A stretch of 64,000 nucleotides of DNA from Toxonevra muliebris (GCA_963691655.1 OY829326.1:115045388-115109387); one strand, 5' to 3'; counted from the stretch's first letter, positions 10,582 through 24,100 are shown. The notes: generated from the sequence alone by a model not told the origin. Program-made: numbers and translations.

Positions 10582-12539
10582 TCAGCTGTGTCGCATTTGT
10601 TCACGACTATCGCCACGTTCGATATACCAATTTTTGTCATTTCGTTGACGCTCATTTTTGCGGCGTACATTTTCACGCTGCTGCATTAATTTCTCATGCC
10701 ACTGGCCATCCTTGTGGAAGCGCTGTTCCTCTGAGGAGGTGGACAATTTTCTACGCTGCTGTTGCTTATCAAAACGTTCTTTTGAATTTTCTTTAGAATG
10801 ATCGTTATGATTTTTGTTGTTATTGTAGAAACGTTGGCTGTCATGTTTCTTATAAACCTCTTCGGAGTCATCATCATCGTCGTCATCGTCGTCATCATCA
10901 TCATATTCATGGTGTTTATGTTGATGCTGTTGCTTGTGATATTGTTGCCTTTTTTCATATTTACCACGCTCCTTAGAATTAGCATCACCAGCAGCACGAT
11001 TTTCTGCGGAGGTATAAGAAGAGCGTTTGAAATTTTTCGGAAATTTTTCTTCTTTTCTGTCAGTGTGTTTGTCTTCGTTATGTTCATCCTTCAAGTTATA
11101 CACTTTAGCATTGCGTTTAAATTTTTCTGATTCGGTTACGGTATTTATTTGCTCTTCCTCCTTCTCTTCCTCACTATCTGTAACCACTGACTGTAACGTA
11201 TCAACAGTTGCTTTAACTGCTTTATATGTTTGCGATTCTGTTAACATATCATTGATAATATTTCCAAGTTCATCTACAACCGACGCTTCTTTTTCATCAC
11301 CGTCGTCAACGGAAACTGTTGCTTTGTCTACACACATTCCAGCAATTTCCACATATTTTCCATCGGTGCATTTGAATGGACGTTTGAGATCATCTTTTGT
11401 TATATCCATCGGCTGCATTGATTTGCCGTTACCTGGCCAAGCCTTAAAAGTCTTTCCGCCTTTATGTCCCATTACAAAATCGCCAGCGTGATCTGATTGT
11501 TGCTGATGTTGTGTTGATGACGATGATGATGACAGTGGTTCTTTATCATCTAAACGCCCACCACCACGACTTCCACGATTATTCTCCTTCAGATCACTCA
11601 AATAATGAACTTGCTTTGAAAGTATATCAATTTCGGCGCGCATTAAATTATTTTGCAGTTCCATGTCGCTCAATTTCTGTTCTAATGCTGTCATTGATTT
11701 ACTATCACTTGTAGACAATGGACGCCATTCGGGATAATGCAATTTACCAATCAATGCCAAAATAGCCAAAGTCACGCCCACATAAAAAATGCCAGCAAGA
11801 CCACGCTGAACAATGGGCGGTATGTGTCTAGCGCTCACAATTGATCCAACAGTCTGTAAAGCTTTCTTTTCAGTAGCGTTGGAGTTGACTGATGTAGAAC
11901 GTTTTCTGCGTCTTTGACGCAATAATTGATTGTCGGTGATGGTACCACTACCACTGTTGGCGTTGTAATCGTTGATGTCATCACATTTACTGTGCAAAGC
12001 GGTAGCAGCGGATGGCAGCACTGGTGCATTCGGTGGTGTTATTAGTGGTTTTGAGAACGGCTGATCAAGTTCATCAGCACTTGAATATTGTAAATTATTT
12101 AAATGTTCACGTAGATACGGATGTGGTGAAATACGTCCACCACTCTCACTTTCACTGATTATTGAAATTCCATCCGAGAGATCATCTATATTTGAATCGT
12201 AGTCAGGTTTGGGTCTAAAAAACAAAGAAATTATGTCAATGTCACCAACTTGAATATACAATATAATGCTATATAGACTTACTCATCATGTTTTTCCCCT
12301 TCCTGCTGTTCGTCTTTCTTGTCTTGTCCAAGTATTTCAATGCTTTTGCTTTCACCATTATCGTCTATCTCTTCGGCTACAGTGGGTTCCTTCTTATTTT
12401 TATCCTTTACCAATGTCCATGTTTCAAATGTTTCCGATTCGGTGCTTGTAGTTATCGACTCATCATCCGTTGGTGTGGATGATGTTGATGCCTTTTGTAG
12501 TGGTGATTTTGTGGTTGATGCATTTGCTTTTTTATCCAT
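10582..12539 (-). CDS. CCPG1/PBXIP1-like type II membrane protein, candidate ER-phagy receptor
   Basis: Exon 1 (12539-12283) and exon 2 (12214-10582) join across a 67-bp intron through a Glu codon into 629 residues. The N-terminal half is acidic and disordered, with ETWTLVKD at residues 39-46. This WxxV motif fits an LC3-interacting motif and sits near the N-terminus as in CCPG1. DDLSDGISIISESE (96 on) resembles the Ser-Asp-rich FIP200-binding motifs of CCPG1. A basic cluster RQRRRKR (185-191) precedes one membrane helix (about 224-244), so the N-terminus should be cytosolic. Then come a coiled coil (258-296), a long charged luminal region with twelve consecutive Asp, and a conserved-looking end (GQWHEKL, NWYIERGDSREQMR) that matches the C-terminal style of the CCPG1/PBXIP1 family. 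A splice acceptor just upstream (exon edge near 12563) suggests a 5' non-coding exon. Family assignment is by motif order, not full alignment. Confidence 0.72.
12215..12282 (-). other. Intron of the CCPG1-like gene
   Basis: Donor GTAAGT after GATGA (12283) and acceptor TTTTTTAG before ACCCAAACC (12214). Splicing restores one frame over both exons (1890 nt in total, divisible by three). Without it, exon 1 reads into a stop and exon 2 has no good start. Confidence 0.85.
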
Positions 12540-12563
12540 CTTGTTGTGCAGCGTACTTCAAAT

Positions 12564-15021
12564 CTGCGAATGATAACAATTACATTATATTTTTATTTAT
12601 CTTATCAGTACAAGTGATAATATTTATTTTTAGTTGATGTATTTAATCTCATGTGCTGGCAATTAGTTTTCTTACGTGTTCTTAGCTATTACTAGAACTA
12701 CAAAGCTTACAGATCTTTAGTTTCTTTAGATCTTACATAATATATTTTAATAAACTGCATATAACACGGTAAACTACTCACTAACGTTAAATCTACGCAG
12801 AAAAAAAAAAAACACTTAATTTTTTTTTATAAAAAATTTGAACTTCTTTGTTTGAAACTATATCATAAAATGTACAAATGCACGCACTTTGGTAATGATG
12901 AGCTGTGATGTATTTCCTTTGTTTCCACCAGCAATATGCAGCAGCGTAACATGTGTAAAGTTCTATTTTTAAGAGCCAAAACAAAAGCAGAATACAATCA
13001 AAATAATAACAAAGTAACTAGGTACGTACGCCTAAGTGAATGCAGCGGGAGGTAGAAAAAAGGAATTTGCAGATGCTTAGTTGGTTGCCATAGCGTATTT
13101 AAAATACATATATTAATTATAAAGTATAAATATTTGAATAATTTTACATATTGTTATTTGTTTAGTCTTGAGACTAAAGTTAAAAATTCCAAGAAGTGGA
13201 AATACAAATAATCGTAATAGCGATAACATTTGAACTTTACAGGAGAAGGTTTTTTATACTCTCATTTTGTATGACGCTATATGGGAAATTGAAAGATCCC
13301 AATTGATCTTCTCTAGTATTTCTCACAATGTACATGAATAAGTTGGTGAAAAGATGCGCCTGGTGCTTGAATTCAGTTGTTGATGAAAAAAAAAAACAAT
13401 TTTCAAAAAAACGATCATGTCTCGATATAATGAAATCATCTTAGGATACGCACTAGCAGAAAATACAAAGAATTATAATCAAAGCGATAACGCATATTCC
13501 TTGGATTTTAAAATTAACATGGAGACTTTTTATATCCTTTAATAGTTTGCCATAAAATTTGAATTTCATTGTGAATTCAATAACACGATTAATCCTCAAT
13601 GCAAATTTTGCTTAAAAAATTTTTGAATCCGGAAGGAAAAAGTTTCAAAAATACGTTATTTTTACGACTCAAATCGAAAAACAACGACAGACGGAAATCG
13701 AATAATTCAACGTTGCAAACAAAGAAATGGATTTTTTGACGACTTAAATCGAGACGACGTAAATCGAGGGTTTAGTATAATTGGAATATGATTTGCATTT
13801 ATTTACAGAGAATACTTCATTTAGACTAGGTTATAATTAAAATACTTATAGTACCTAATTTTAAATAGTTTTATATAATTCGAAAATGATAATTTATTTC
13901 CAAATTTGGCTCATGGTTTTGGATTTATGTATCGAAATTAGTTCAAATTTAATATTATTGGAAAAAATAAATATTTCATTGTAGATGGCAACTACTTTTT
14001 CTAAACACAAAAAATGAGAATTAAATTATTTTGTAAATAAATAAAATGTGTGAATTTGAGCCATAATATTTACGTGGTGTGACAAAAATAATTTATTTGA
14101 GTACATGTGTGTGTGTCTTATTGTAGTATTTACGTGTATAGTACTTTTAAAATTTAATTGCAATTTTGAAAAATATCATGTCGTATCATATAGTCGTTTT
14201 ATTTATTTAAGTTAATATAAATTAATAAAAATAATTCTTATGAGTTTCCTCTTCAATTTCGCAACTAAAATAAGTACTTGCAGCAACACTACCAGCAGCA
14301 GCTAAAATAAAAACATTTATCATGTGTGACGAGGTAAACAACTTTAGAATTGAACAAATCAAATTGTCAAACTAGCGGTGTCAATGAAAACACATATTCA
14401 AATTCAAAAGGAATAAAAAGAAAAAAATCAATTCACAAATTTCAAATAAATTTATACATTGGGCCTTTCATCAATAACAAATAGGCGCGCGATGATACTT
14501 TTGGCTTCTTTATTATTATACGTTAAATATATTAATAGAATTAGCTTGTTGCAGCTAGACACAAGGTTAAGAGGCGTTATCTACGTATAATAATACATTT
14601 ATTTACAAAATTTCAATGTGATTTAATACTGAAAAACAAGAAGACCCTAGAAATTAAACTGCACCAGAGGATTTAAAGCACACAAATTTTAATTCACCCA
14701 ATTTGAATGAATGGTGAAGTGAAAGTTTATTTAGTCTGGGGAATTTTTAATCACACGAAATTATTTTCAAGCAGGCCATAAGAACTTAAAATTTTTGCTA
14801 CTACATACTAGATTTTTGATCGGTGAAATTGGATATGCAAGTAGAATTTCTCTATTAGGTTAGTATTTTGTTCTGGAAGTTTTTCTTTAGCGAGGGTAAA
14901 TCGAAAATTTTGCAACGGAAATCGCGTTGTTTTTGCACTCATGCGAAACTAACAAGAAACGAAGTTATGCTGTTGTTAACGTTTAGCGAACGAAGTGATA
15001 TGGAGATCGGCTACATAGTCA
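12564..15021. other. Non-coding upstream region of the CCPG1-like gene
   Basis: AT-rich sequence with no exon I can support. It probably holds a 5' non-coding exon and promoter. A poly(A) run lies at 12800-12812. No duplicated ends or transposase remnants were seen before 15022. Confidence 0.45.
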
Positions 15022-15265
15022 GCTCTTAGACAGTGAGATTAATCTCACACGATTTTTTGCATCCCCTTTTGAAGTTTCATGTAGCTCTTATACAGTGATT
15101 TTAGTTGTATGAAACTTTAGCTTATTTTATTTGAAATAATGAAAAACATCTAAAAAGTTTCATAAAAAAATACTGCCCGAGCGATTTTGTCAATCCCCCT
15201 GTCGTTTCTCTCCTTTTCCGTATATTTTTTTAAGTTGCATGAAACAAATCTTACCGTCTAAGAGC
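15022..15265. mobile_element. Small TIR/foldback element
   Basis: GCTCTTAGACAGTGAGATT at the left is matched by AATCTTACCGTCTAAGAGC at the right (inverted, two mismatches). The interior repeats GTTTCATG-type motifs in both orientations. It is 244 bp with no coding capacity, so it fits a MITE. No clear target duplication. Confidence 0.55.
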
Positions 15266-15372
15266 ACAATCAAGCAGAGAGTCGACTTCTCGCAGTTTTA
15301 TTTCAAGTGATATAGTGAGAGAGTCGACGTCTCTGCTTTTTTTTTTGCATATAACTGAACTTTTCTCTTAGG

Positions 15373-15642
15373 CTGTGTTTATATTGCGAGTATGCTCGGC
15401 AAACACCATGAAATTGTTGTTGCACCGAACACAAAGAGAGAGCCTTTACTCACTCTCATACCGAACACGAATTTGCTCGGTGTATTGTACACCGAACACG
15501 CCGAGTATTCAGGGTGGCAACAAGTTATTTTACAAAACAGTATCATTACATACAAAATAGCATTAGAAAAACGAGGATATTTTGACCGAGCACAGGAGAA
15601 AATGTTTTGTGTTCGTCGAACACCGAGCACCAATATAACCAG
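15373..15642. mobile_element. Small TIR element with GCTCGGTGTTCG subterminal repeats
   Basis: The left end (CTGTGTTTATATTGCGAGTA) and right end (CACCAATATAACCAG) are imperfect inverted repeats. Inside, CGAACAC and GCTCGG recur in both orientations, as in subterminal transposase-binding repeats of hAT-type MITEs. The open frames on both strands are by-products of this palindromic structure. No matching target duplication was found. Confidence 0.5.
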
Positions 15643-17760
15643 GCGTTTATGTGTTATATACTTGTACTACATAATTTCGTGCGCAGCAAAAAGTACTGAA
15701 GGAGTAATATTGGAAATAATTCGTTAATTATGGAAGATAATGCTTCAACTGGAGTAAATTAGCCATTCGTGTCGTTTTTTTTTTTTTAATTAATATATTT
15801 AAAAACAAAAACATTCATTCAAAGCATATTAATTTTAAACAAAACAGAACCATTACAACGGATCCTGAAGTCCAAAAATCTGACAATTTTACTATGAACA
15901 TCAGAAATATTGTCACATGTGATCTTGGAGCTCTGTACAAGTTTAAATGCAGCGTTGCTCATAGCTCGCTTAGTGTCTGTAACACTGGTGAACATGTTTG
16001 TGGTAACCACTTCAGTGGGCTTTATAAATCTGAACATGCAATATGGAAGCTTAATTTCAAATCATTAATTCTCTCACCTCTGCTCTTTAAAAAATTCCTT
16101 GTAACAGTTACTAATTATTAACTGCGCTTACAAAAACGAAAAAATCTTCTTTTTTTATCTCCAATCAAATTGAAATCCCGGGTAGTTACAAATTTATAAA
16201 TATAGCAACGAGTTTATGCTATTAATTTCAAGTTTTCATTTGCATGCTCTTTGTACCCATATCATCACTTTGTGCCCTCATCGGTATTGTTGCTTGATGT
16301 TATTGCGAACAAGTTTATAATCTTTGCATTTGTTATTTTCAATTTGTCTGCAGTTTTTGCGTTCATTACTTAAAGCTGATCACGGAAAGGATAACGAAAT
16401 TGATCTAAGCCGACTATTTTTACGGCTGTAGTGATTTGGCTACTTTCTGAATCGACCACCCCTCATACGCTTGGTGTTTCATCTAAAAATTTAATGTGCA
16501 ACAAGTGCATAAGTTACTTAGAATATTTCAAGTAATTTACTGCAAACTATTATTACCAGTAGTGAGTAGATTCAAGAAAGAATTGGAAGACAGTCATATT
16601 TTAATAACTAGCGCCTTGGTTTATATCAAATATTTACTTACATGTGTTTTCATACCACCGTATGTAGTCTAAAAATACTTTATAGAAAATTTTTGACGAA
16701 GTAAATATAATTAAGAAGAACAAAATGTCTTCTGAACATGCGAACAATAAGTACATAATTTTTTATTTAATAAATGATAAATGCTAACAGTTACTCTAAT
16801 TCACAACGGTATATTTAATTTCACATAAGCAATTATTCTTAACAAAAACGGGAAATGGGGGAACAAAATATATTATAAAGTAATACTACTTAAATCTTTC
16901 AAAAAACAATTAACAGTTAATAAGGCACAAATATTTATATACCAATTTTAATGTAGTGCCATTGTACCTTATGCATATATTTCTCTCAGATTTTGTGACA
17001 AACTTACTAATTAAAACCAAACGTCCTTGAAGTCCCAAATGATCTTTACACTATAAAATTTTCACAAATTTTATGGTATCATTACCATTTATTAGTTTTT
17101 TTTTTATTACCAACTCAAATGTATTTCAAGTAATTTTTGCATTGCGCAAAAAACACGAAAATTTTCTTGCTCAATTTAACAAAGAAATTTAAAATGAAAA
17201 CCAAATCCACACAAAAGCACAGAAAACTCTTCACTGACCAACACAGGCGCACGTCGTAGAAAAACTGACACAAACAATTCCACAAATTGCTTATTTTGAT
17301 TTTTCACGCAGGGATGCCAGGCGTTAGCGAAAATAAACTTTCTTCATTTATTCGTTTCAAACAGAAGTATGCAATTTCTCACCAATATAAATTAATTTTA
17401 TTGCATAAGTAATAAAAAATATGCACGCTTTGCTATGATTTTCATTTTCACAGTCACAGTTCAATATATACTTATATATAGAAAATTCTAAAATTAAATT
17501 TGGAGAGTTTTTAAACTAGTACTTGGCAGCTTTGCTCTTTATTAAGTACACAAAAGCAAAACAAAAATGAAACAAGTTTTTGTTATTTAGTTTCGTGTTT
17601 CGTTTTGATATGCTGCTTTTATTTGTTTATTGTGTGTGTATTGTACTCGTTCGATTCGTTGCGCGATAAACCCAGAAAAAATATCATAACAAGTAGGTAG
17701 GAAACATGAAAACAAAAAGTAGAAAGAAAAAAAACAAAACAAAAACTTTTTGGAGAGTTT
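15643..17760. other. Non-coding stretch
   Basis: AT-rich DNA. No coding exon, tRNA or clear transposon end was recognised. Confidence 0.4.
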
Positions 17761-17763
17761 GCG

Positions 17764-17786
17764 CAGTGTTGCAAGCGGCAACACTG
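17764..17786. repeat. Short perfect inverted repeat with 5-bp spacer
   Basis: CAGTGTTGC at 17764-17772 and GCAACACTG at 17778-17786 are exact inverted copies separated by AAGCG. CAG...CTG ends of this kind are common for hAT elements, so this could be two fused element termini. It could also be a simple hairpin. Confidence 0.4.
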
Positions 17787-20110
17787 TAATATTTATGCAT
17801 ATATGCAAAATTTCGTACTATTGATATTCGGTAGAAAGTTACGCCCAAAGAGTAGTATTAAAAATTAATATATTTTCTTCGAATTACTAGTACGACATTT
17901 TCAAATATATGTAGATTATAATTTATTACATAAATTTAATTTTACGTATAACGTAAAGCGTTCAAAATAATGCGAAAAAATCAATAATTTTTTTATCGCA
18001 TTTTCTCAAAGTACATCCTCTTGAGAAAATATTTTCCAAATTTCATAAAGATCAGAGTACTAGCGCCAACTGCGAGCTACCTACGACTGCTTGAAGATGG
18101 TGCCGAAAGTTTAAACGCGATTATCTCGAAATGTTATTTTTAAAAAAGTTCCGTTGCTGTGAGAAAGGTTTCTCAAGAACCATTTGGATCTGAATTTTTA
18201 CCGGTTAGTTTATAACTGTAATAGCCTCTTAGTGAAAGAAGGAATTTTTATTTGAAACAAAACTTTTTTGCTGCCTACCAAAACTAAATTTCCAGACCTT
18301 CCATAATCAAGAATTTAAAACAAATCATCACCATTTTCGTAAAATTGTAGATTTCACAAAATCCTTCGTTCATTAAGAGCGTGACGATGAAAACTAAAAT
18401 ATGTTCTGTTTTTTTTTTTTCATTTCAAATAAACCGTTTTATATTTATCGTTCTCACCGCAAGGGGTTATGAAAAACGTGTTTTGGCACAACGGCCGTAT
18501 AGGCCCCAGTTGTCAACATTTTTTGTTGAAAAATATCATGAAATGCCCTGCAGCATCAGCAAATAGATAAACGGTGACTTATTCTGATAAAAATGTATCG
18601 CCTTGAAAAAAAAAAAAAATAAATAGTAATAATAAAAAGTAATAGTAAAAAATAAAATATACAACAAGTGTATATAATTCCTTAAACAAAGATTTGCTGC
18701 ACTCGTAATTTCTGAATGTGGGGCGAAGGATATGGGAAGAAAGAGAAGGATAGCAAAATTTCATAAATTTCTTAGCTCGCACAATTTTTAAGTTCAAAAA
18801 TGCTGTGAGTGTAAAAAATCGTCATCTAAATGGGATCTAGCGTGTACTACTTAGTATGCGCAATTTAAAGCAGAAAATTGTTTTTTTTTCAGCTCACCCA
18901 TGATTTCGAAAACAAATTTATATCAATTTTGTATTTATTTACATGGTATGCAAGACAAGAATTTAGTATGCCTGAGAAAACAGCAATGTTCTGAAACAAA
19001 ATTAATTAGATTTATATGAGAAATCCAAATACTCATTATAATTTATTATAACTCATAAACAACATAGATGCTACATATTATTGACTGCATAATAAACCTT
19101 TTTCTACAAATTATATCATTGACCAAAAGCAAAGAATGGTTCAAGAATGGTTCAAAACCCAAAAGTCCTCAAGTAAAGTTTTTCTCTCACTGTATTAGTT
19201 TTGGCTACATTTCATATAAGCATATTTTAGGCTAGGGTAACCAGACGTACCGATTTTGTCCGTGTACTGATTTTATATGATTTCGTTTTTTTAAAATACT
19301 GATTTTAAAATTCCGAAATCACTACGCAAAATTTAATGATTTTTGAATTTGGATTGATTTAGAAAAATCAGTATTCAATATTAGAAAAATCAGTATTCAG
19401 TGCTGATTTTTCTAAATCTTTATCTTAAAAATCTAAAATCCATATATTTTATTAATATTTTAAGTCAAAAATTGTTTTGAATTTATAACTACTTTCAAAC
19501 CTTTTAATGAAAATGTATGCAGACAGAAATATATAGGCTTTGAAAAAATTGATTTAATGTTTTAATTAGGGGCACATTCCTGCAGAATGCAGAAAAAATG
19601 TACAAATTTTTTTTTATTTGTCTCTTAAATTCAGTTTAATACCTATTTTTTAGAAAAGGAAAGAAACAGATTTGCCCTGTCAATTTTGAAAAGTGAGCTC
19701 ATTATAAAGAGCAGAAATGTATCGATTTGAGAGTTTTATGGCAGTGAAGCATATATAAACCAAGCGGTCAATATCTCATGTACAGTTCTAAAGAGTTAAA
19801 AAGCAAATATTTCTGAATGCCCACAGTTCTGAAGAAGCTATTGCAATAATCAGGAAATTGGAAGACAAAATACTCAATAACTGAATTCCTACAAACTCAT
19901 AAATGTCTCGTAAACTCCTAAAGAGTGTAAACTTGTCACAATTTATATGAAATTTTACAGTAAGTTGTTATACAGTTTACAGGAATCTAACTAATATCTC
20001 ACAGAAAACACCAATCTATACTTCAGTCTCCGTTTTGAAGCCAAACACGCAGAATTAGGTTTGGGAAACTTACAAGTTGAGCTCCATAGTTCTAATCATT
20101 CTTGTTTATA
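17787..20110. other. Non-coding stretch with a possible TE end at 19233
   Basis: AT-rich DNA. AGGGTAACCAGACGTACCG near 19235 resembles the terminal sequence of insect DNA elements, and the following CTGATTTT/AAAATCAG motifs recur in both orientations to about 19430. No opposite end was found. No coding exon seen. Confidence 0.35.
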
Positions 20111-20546
20111 ATAGCTATGTTTTATTCGCCAGTCAGTTTAACATGTGCGAATAAAACGACCAAGTTGTTAAGTCTCTTTTTCGTTATAATGTATACTACT
20201 CAGGAGCTAGAGATGAAACATTTTAATGGATCTCAGTTATTGTGGTCAATCGCAGGTATTGTATTTAGTTTTTACTCTTTATAAGAATATTTATCGATGA
20301 TTTTAACTTATTTTCACCGCCAGACACTTTAAATATTTTCCTTTTCTGTTTTTGCTAAACTGCAATGATTCTTGTTTTGCTATTAGCAGTTCACATTAAA
20401 ATTTGATATTGTTAAACAACTTGTTAAGTATACATAACAGCTATAATTATACGTGTTATCTCTGCCGCTTTGTTGCTGTTTTCCCATACAATTATCGCTG
20501 CTAGTTATACATAACTAGAAGCAAGTGGCGAATAAAACGCAGCTAT
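20111..20546. mobile_element. MITE with TA target duplication
   Basis: ATAGCTATGTTTTATTCGCCA-type left end and TGGCGAATAAAACGCAGCTAT right end form an inverted repeat of about 20 bp, flanked by TA on both sides (20109-20110, 20547-20548). No transposase. The right-hand 100 bp recur, inverted, at about 60987-61085. TA flanks suggest mobilisation by a Tc1/mariner-type enzyme. Confidence 0.65.
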
Positions 20547-20548
20547 TA

Positions 20549-21190
20549 TTTAACTTCAGAATATCGATTAACTTCAAATGAATTCTTGTACATTTATTTA
20601 GATCAGTATTTCTTGAAAAAATGAATAAAAATCAATTAAAATATTTATGTCTTTTATTTGTAAAACAATGTCACATATGTGTATGTATGTGGGTGCAATT
20701 ATGTAATTGAACATTGTGGATTACATTACAAATAACTATTTAATTATCACTTATCATTTTATAGCACTTTATCAATAAAACCTGCATTTTTTAATACTAT
20801 ATTCTGTATAATCTTAAAAGAAATATGTCTTTTAGAGCTGGAACTGTAATATAAATACACATGCTTAAACTATTAAACCTAAAACTTATTAATGGAGAAA
20901 ATATTCGAGAGAAAAAATCTTAGCTACCAATTATTTAAGTAGAATCTTATAAGAAATATATATCTGGAAAATAAAATATTTAAGCTATGAAACATAATAA
21001 TAGAGAACATTATATTCGAGTTAAAAACGTCTTAGCTACCAATTATATATCATTAAGGTATATTTTAAATATCGAGCACAAAATAAATAAAATAATTTAA
21101 AAAACTTAATTCATACCATATATTGTAGTTGTAGTTATTTAAGTACTTACTTTAGTAACTTATTTATTTTCAAAACTTTAAAATATCTGC
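20549..21190 (-). other. Probable 3' UTR of the large minus-strand gene
   Basis: AT-rich DNA directly downstream of the stop of the 1365-codon frame, with several AATAAA signals on the minus strand (for example TTTATT near 21166 on the plus strand). Two similar segments (about 20880-20940 and 20990-21050) share TTAGCTACCAATTAT. No coding frame. Confidence 0.4.
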
Positions 21191-24100
21191 TTAACGCTTA
21201 GAGATTCCAACTAATCTGGACATTCTATTTTTGAGATTCTTAATGAAACTATTTCTCGTTTTAGACTCACCACTGTTTCTTTGACGCTCCATAATTCTTT
21301 GAACTTCACCAGCTTCAGAACCACTCTCCCACTCATAAGATTGCTGATGAGCATTGAATTCTGTCATCAATGATAATGGAGCTTGCCGCTGTTGTTGATT
21401 TATTTGTTTGGTTGGTGTATTAGTTCGTATCGTTTGTATTGTTGAGAACTTTTCTGCATTTGGAATGTTTGAGTTGTTCATAATTTTCGTTGCACGATTG
21501 GTTTGTTGTTGATCCACTGGACGTGGACCTAGAGCTGGATACGTTTGTTTGAGCGTATAGCGTGGACTAATTTCAATTGGTAATAGTCCGGCATGCTGTT
21601 GCAAACGTTGATGTTGTGGTGTCCAGTATATTTGACTCGCTTGTTGACTTGAACGGTCAAGTATCAATGGAGTACTGCGGCCGTCGTGCAAACGATGATG
21701 ACGCAACTGCTGGTGCTGCTGTGGCATGAGTGGTGGTTCTCTAACTGTTATATAACCATAGGCACCAGGTATCGGTTGCATTTGATGTGGTCGTATATAT
21801 TGTGGTTGAGCATATAGATCACCTGCTGGATAATAGTTAATCAATTGGGCTGGCACCAATTTATCACCATCGACAATTAAGTATTGCATGGGCGCTGGTG
21901 AGAAGGCGCTTTCGGGACGTTGTAATGTACCTACTACTCCTCCTCCTCCTCCTCGTCCCATATAAATCGATTGAGCATCACTTTCACGCCGTACTATATA
22001 TGGAATATGACGTTGTTGTTGTTGCGGACTGTCATAGAGTTCCGATTGATTTGATTGTAGGCTGCTGCGTTTCACAACATGCGCATAGATTGGCGATGAA
22101 GTTGTGGCATTTGGATCATTTGCTATTGGTATGAATTGCTGCGGTAAACTTTGCATGCGTTGTGGTACTTGTGGTGCCGCATACATACGGGAACCGGGAC
22201 GTTGATGTGTTTCCACTGAAGCATAGGAGACTGGAGACAAATCTGTGGAGGCGGCTTGTTTTTCATAAATTGCTTGCATTTGAGGATGGCTTGGAGTTGG
22301 TGTTTTATTCAATGACTTACGGCAAAACTCTTTAACCTTTTGTAAAATTTCTTCGCGAGTTAAGATGCCACCAATACGTCGTGGCTGCGCCTGGACATCG
22401 TTTGGGGCTGGTGCATTCTTACGCCTCAATACAACGGGCGTTGCGTCTGTGTCGCTTTCATAGCCGCGTCTGATGCCACCAATTCTACCGCTTCCTCCTA
22501 AAGTCATACCATCTAAAACGCTTTGACTGCGTGCAGTTGCAGTCGGTTCTACTGTGTTTTTAAATCCTCCCTCGGAATCTCTCGGTTGAGATATTTGGTT
22601 CTGATCTGCCATCAAAACTGCTCTGCCATCAATGATTTTTGCTTGGCGATTTCGTATGACACCAGAGAAGGTGTTACGTTGTGGAGATCCACGCACGAAA
22701 TTCTCTTCTACTAAAGTTGGCTGTTGATATCTCACTGATTGATGTTGTAATGGTTGTGTCACCAGTATTTGATTCGGTTGTAAATGTTCGTATATATTTT
22801 CTGCATCTTGTCGCTGCTGTTGCTGTTGTTGAAGTTGCTGCTGTTGCAGAAGTTGCTGCTGTTGCAACATTCTATAATACAGTTCGCGATCAGTTCGTTC
22901 TTTGATAGCTCTCAATTTATCCCACTCTTGTTGATCTACATAAGCACCAGTCGGTGGCTTTGAAATCGGTACAAATGTTTTCTTTTCCAAATTGCCAACA
23001 TATGTAGGCATGTTGCTTGCAGCATTTGAAGCATTCCGTATGGGAGTCGATGTTAGTTTAGGACCATTTTGCACATTAAAATATTCACGCAGATTTTCTT
23101 TGGAACTTGTTAACGTTGGCGGCGCTTTTAGCGTAGCACTCTTTGTTCTGCCTTGTATACCACGACTTGCGGTACGTTTTAAAATTTCATTACGATCCAT
23201 AGAAGCTGATCGCCCAAATACTTGACGTTTGTCATGTGCTTGCGTTTTAGATTCACGTGGCAAAGAATACGACAAAGTGTTAGATATTGGAACTAGAGGT
23301 CGTTGTACTTTAGGTTTAAGGATAGCATCATTTTGTTCCAGCTGTCGTGTTAAATGCGGCTGCTGATGTGAGCTCCCCAGTCGATCTTTTGAAAGTGTGC
23401 GTCGCGGTGGCTTTACTATTGGTTTTGGCAACAATTCTGGCTTACTACGCATGGCTGTTGATTGACTTATTGTTGGATTTGCATCTGATCCATTAGCATA
23501 CTCAGCATTTGTTAAAGCACTTGAGATAGATATAGAGAGATCATCTCCACTAGCGAAACTTTTGCGTGAACGTTCACCTTGATTCTTTAAATAGTTTGCT
23601 TCCGAGGCGCTTAGTAAATTACTAGCACGTGGACGGCCATGAAAGCTCTGGCGTTCAAGTACTACTCGCTTGATTGCTGCAGGTGTGCGCACCCCGCCAT
23701 TCTCTTTTGTTTTTGAATCCGAATGGAGTAGTGACCTTGGGGTAGGAACTGTTTCTTTGGGCATAGTTTTACGTCTTGAATCAAATATGCTATTTGCAAG
23801 TAAACGTTGAAATACCGAAGGCTTTTTGGAATTTGAATCTGAACTCTTTGGAGAATCCATTGTCTCAATTGAGATCTTTACACTTTCAGGAGCTCTAAAT
23901 GAAATGTGATTGTTAGTGGTTGGTTTATGAACAGTATTCGTCGGAGTTGTATACACAGAACGTGCACCGTTTGGTATTTTGGCGGGTATAAGCGTAAGAC
24001 CCTTCTTGTCAAGATACTGTTGAAATTCCTTTGAGTTTATTGTATTCGTGAAGGTACCATCAACTGGCAGCTTTTGTGGTTGTTGCTGGTGTTGTTCGTC

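Noticed and set aside
11027..11491. 154-codon plus-strand frame opposite the CCPG1-like gene
   Set aside because: Ser/Val-rich antisense shadow of the acidic coding sequence.
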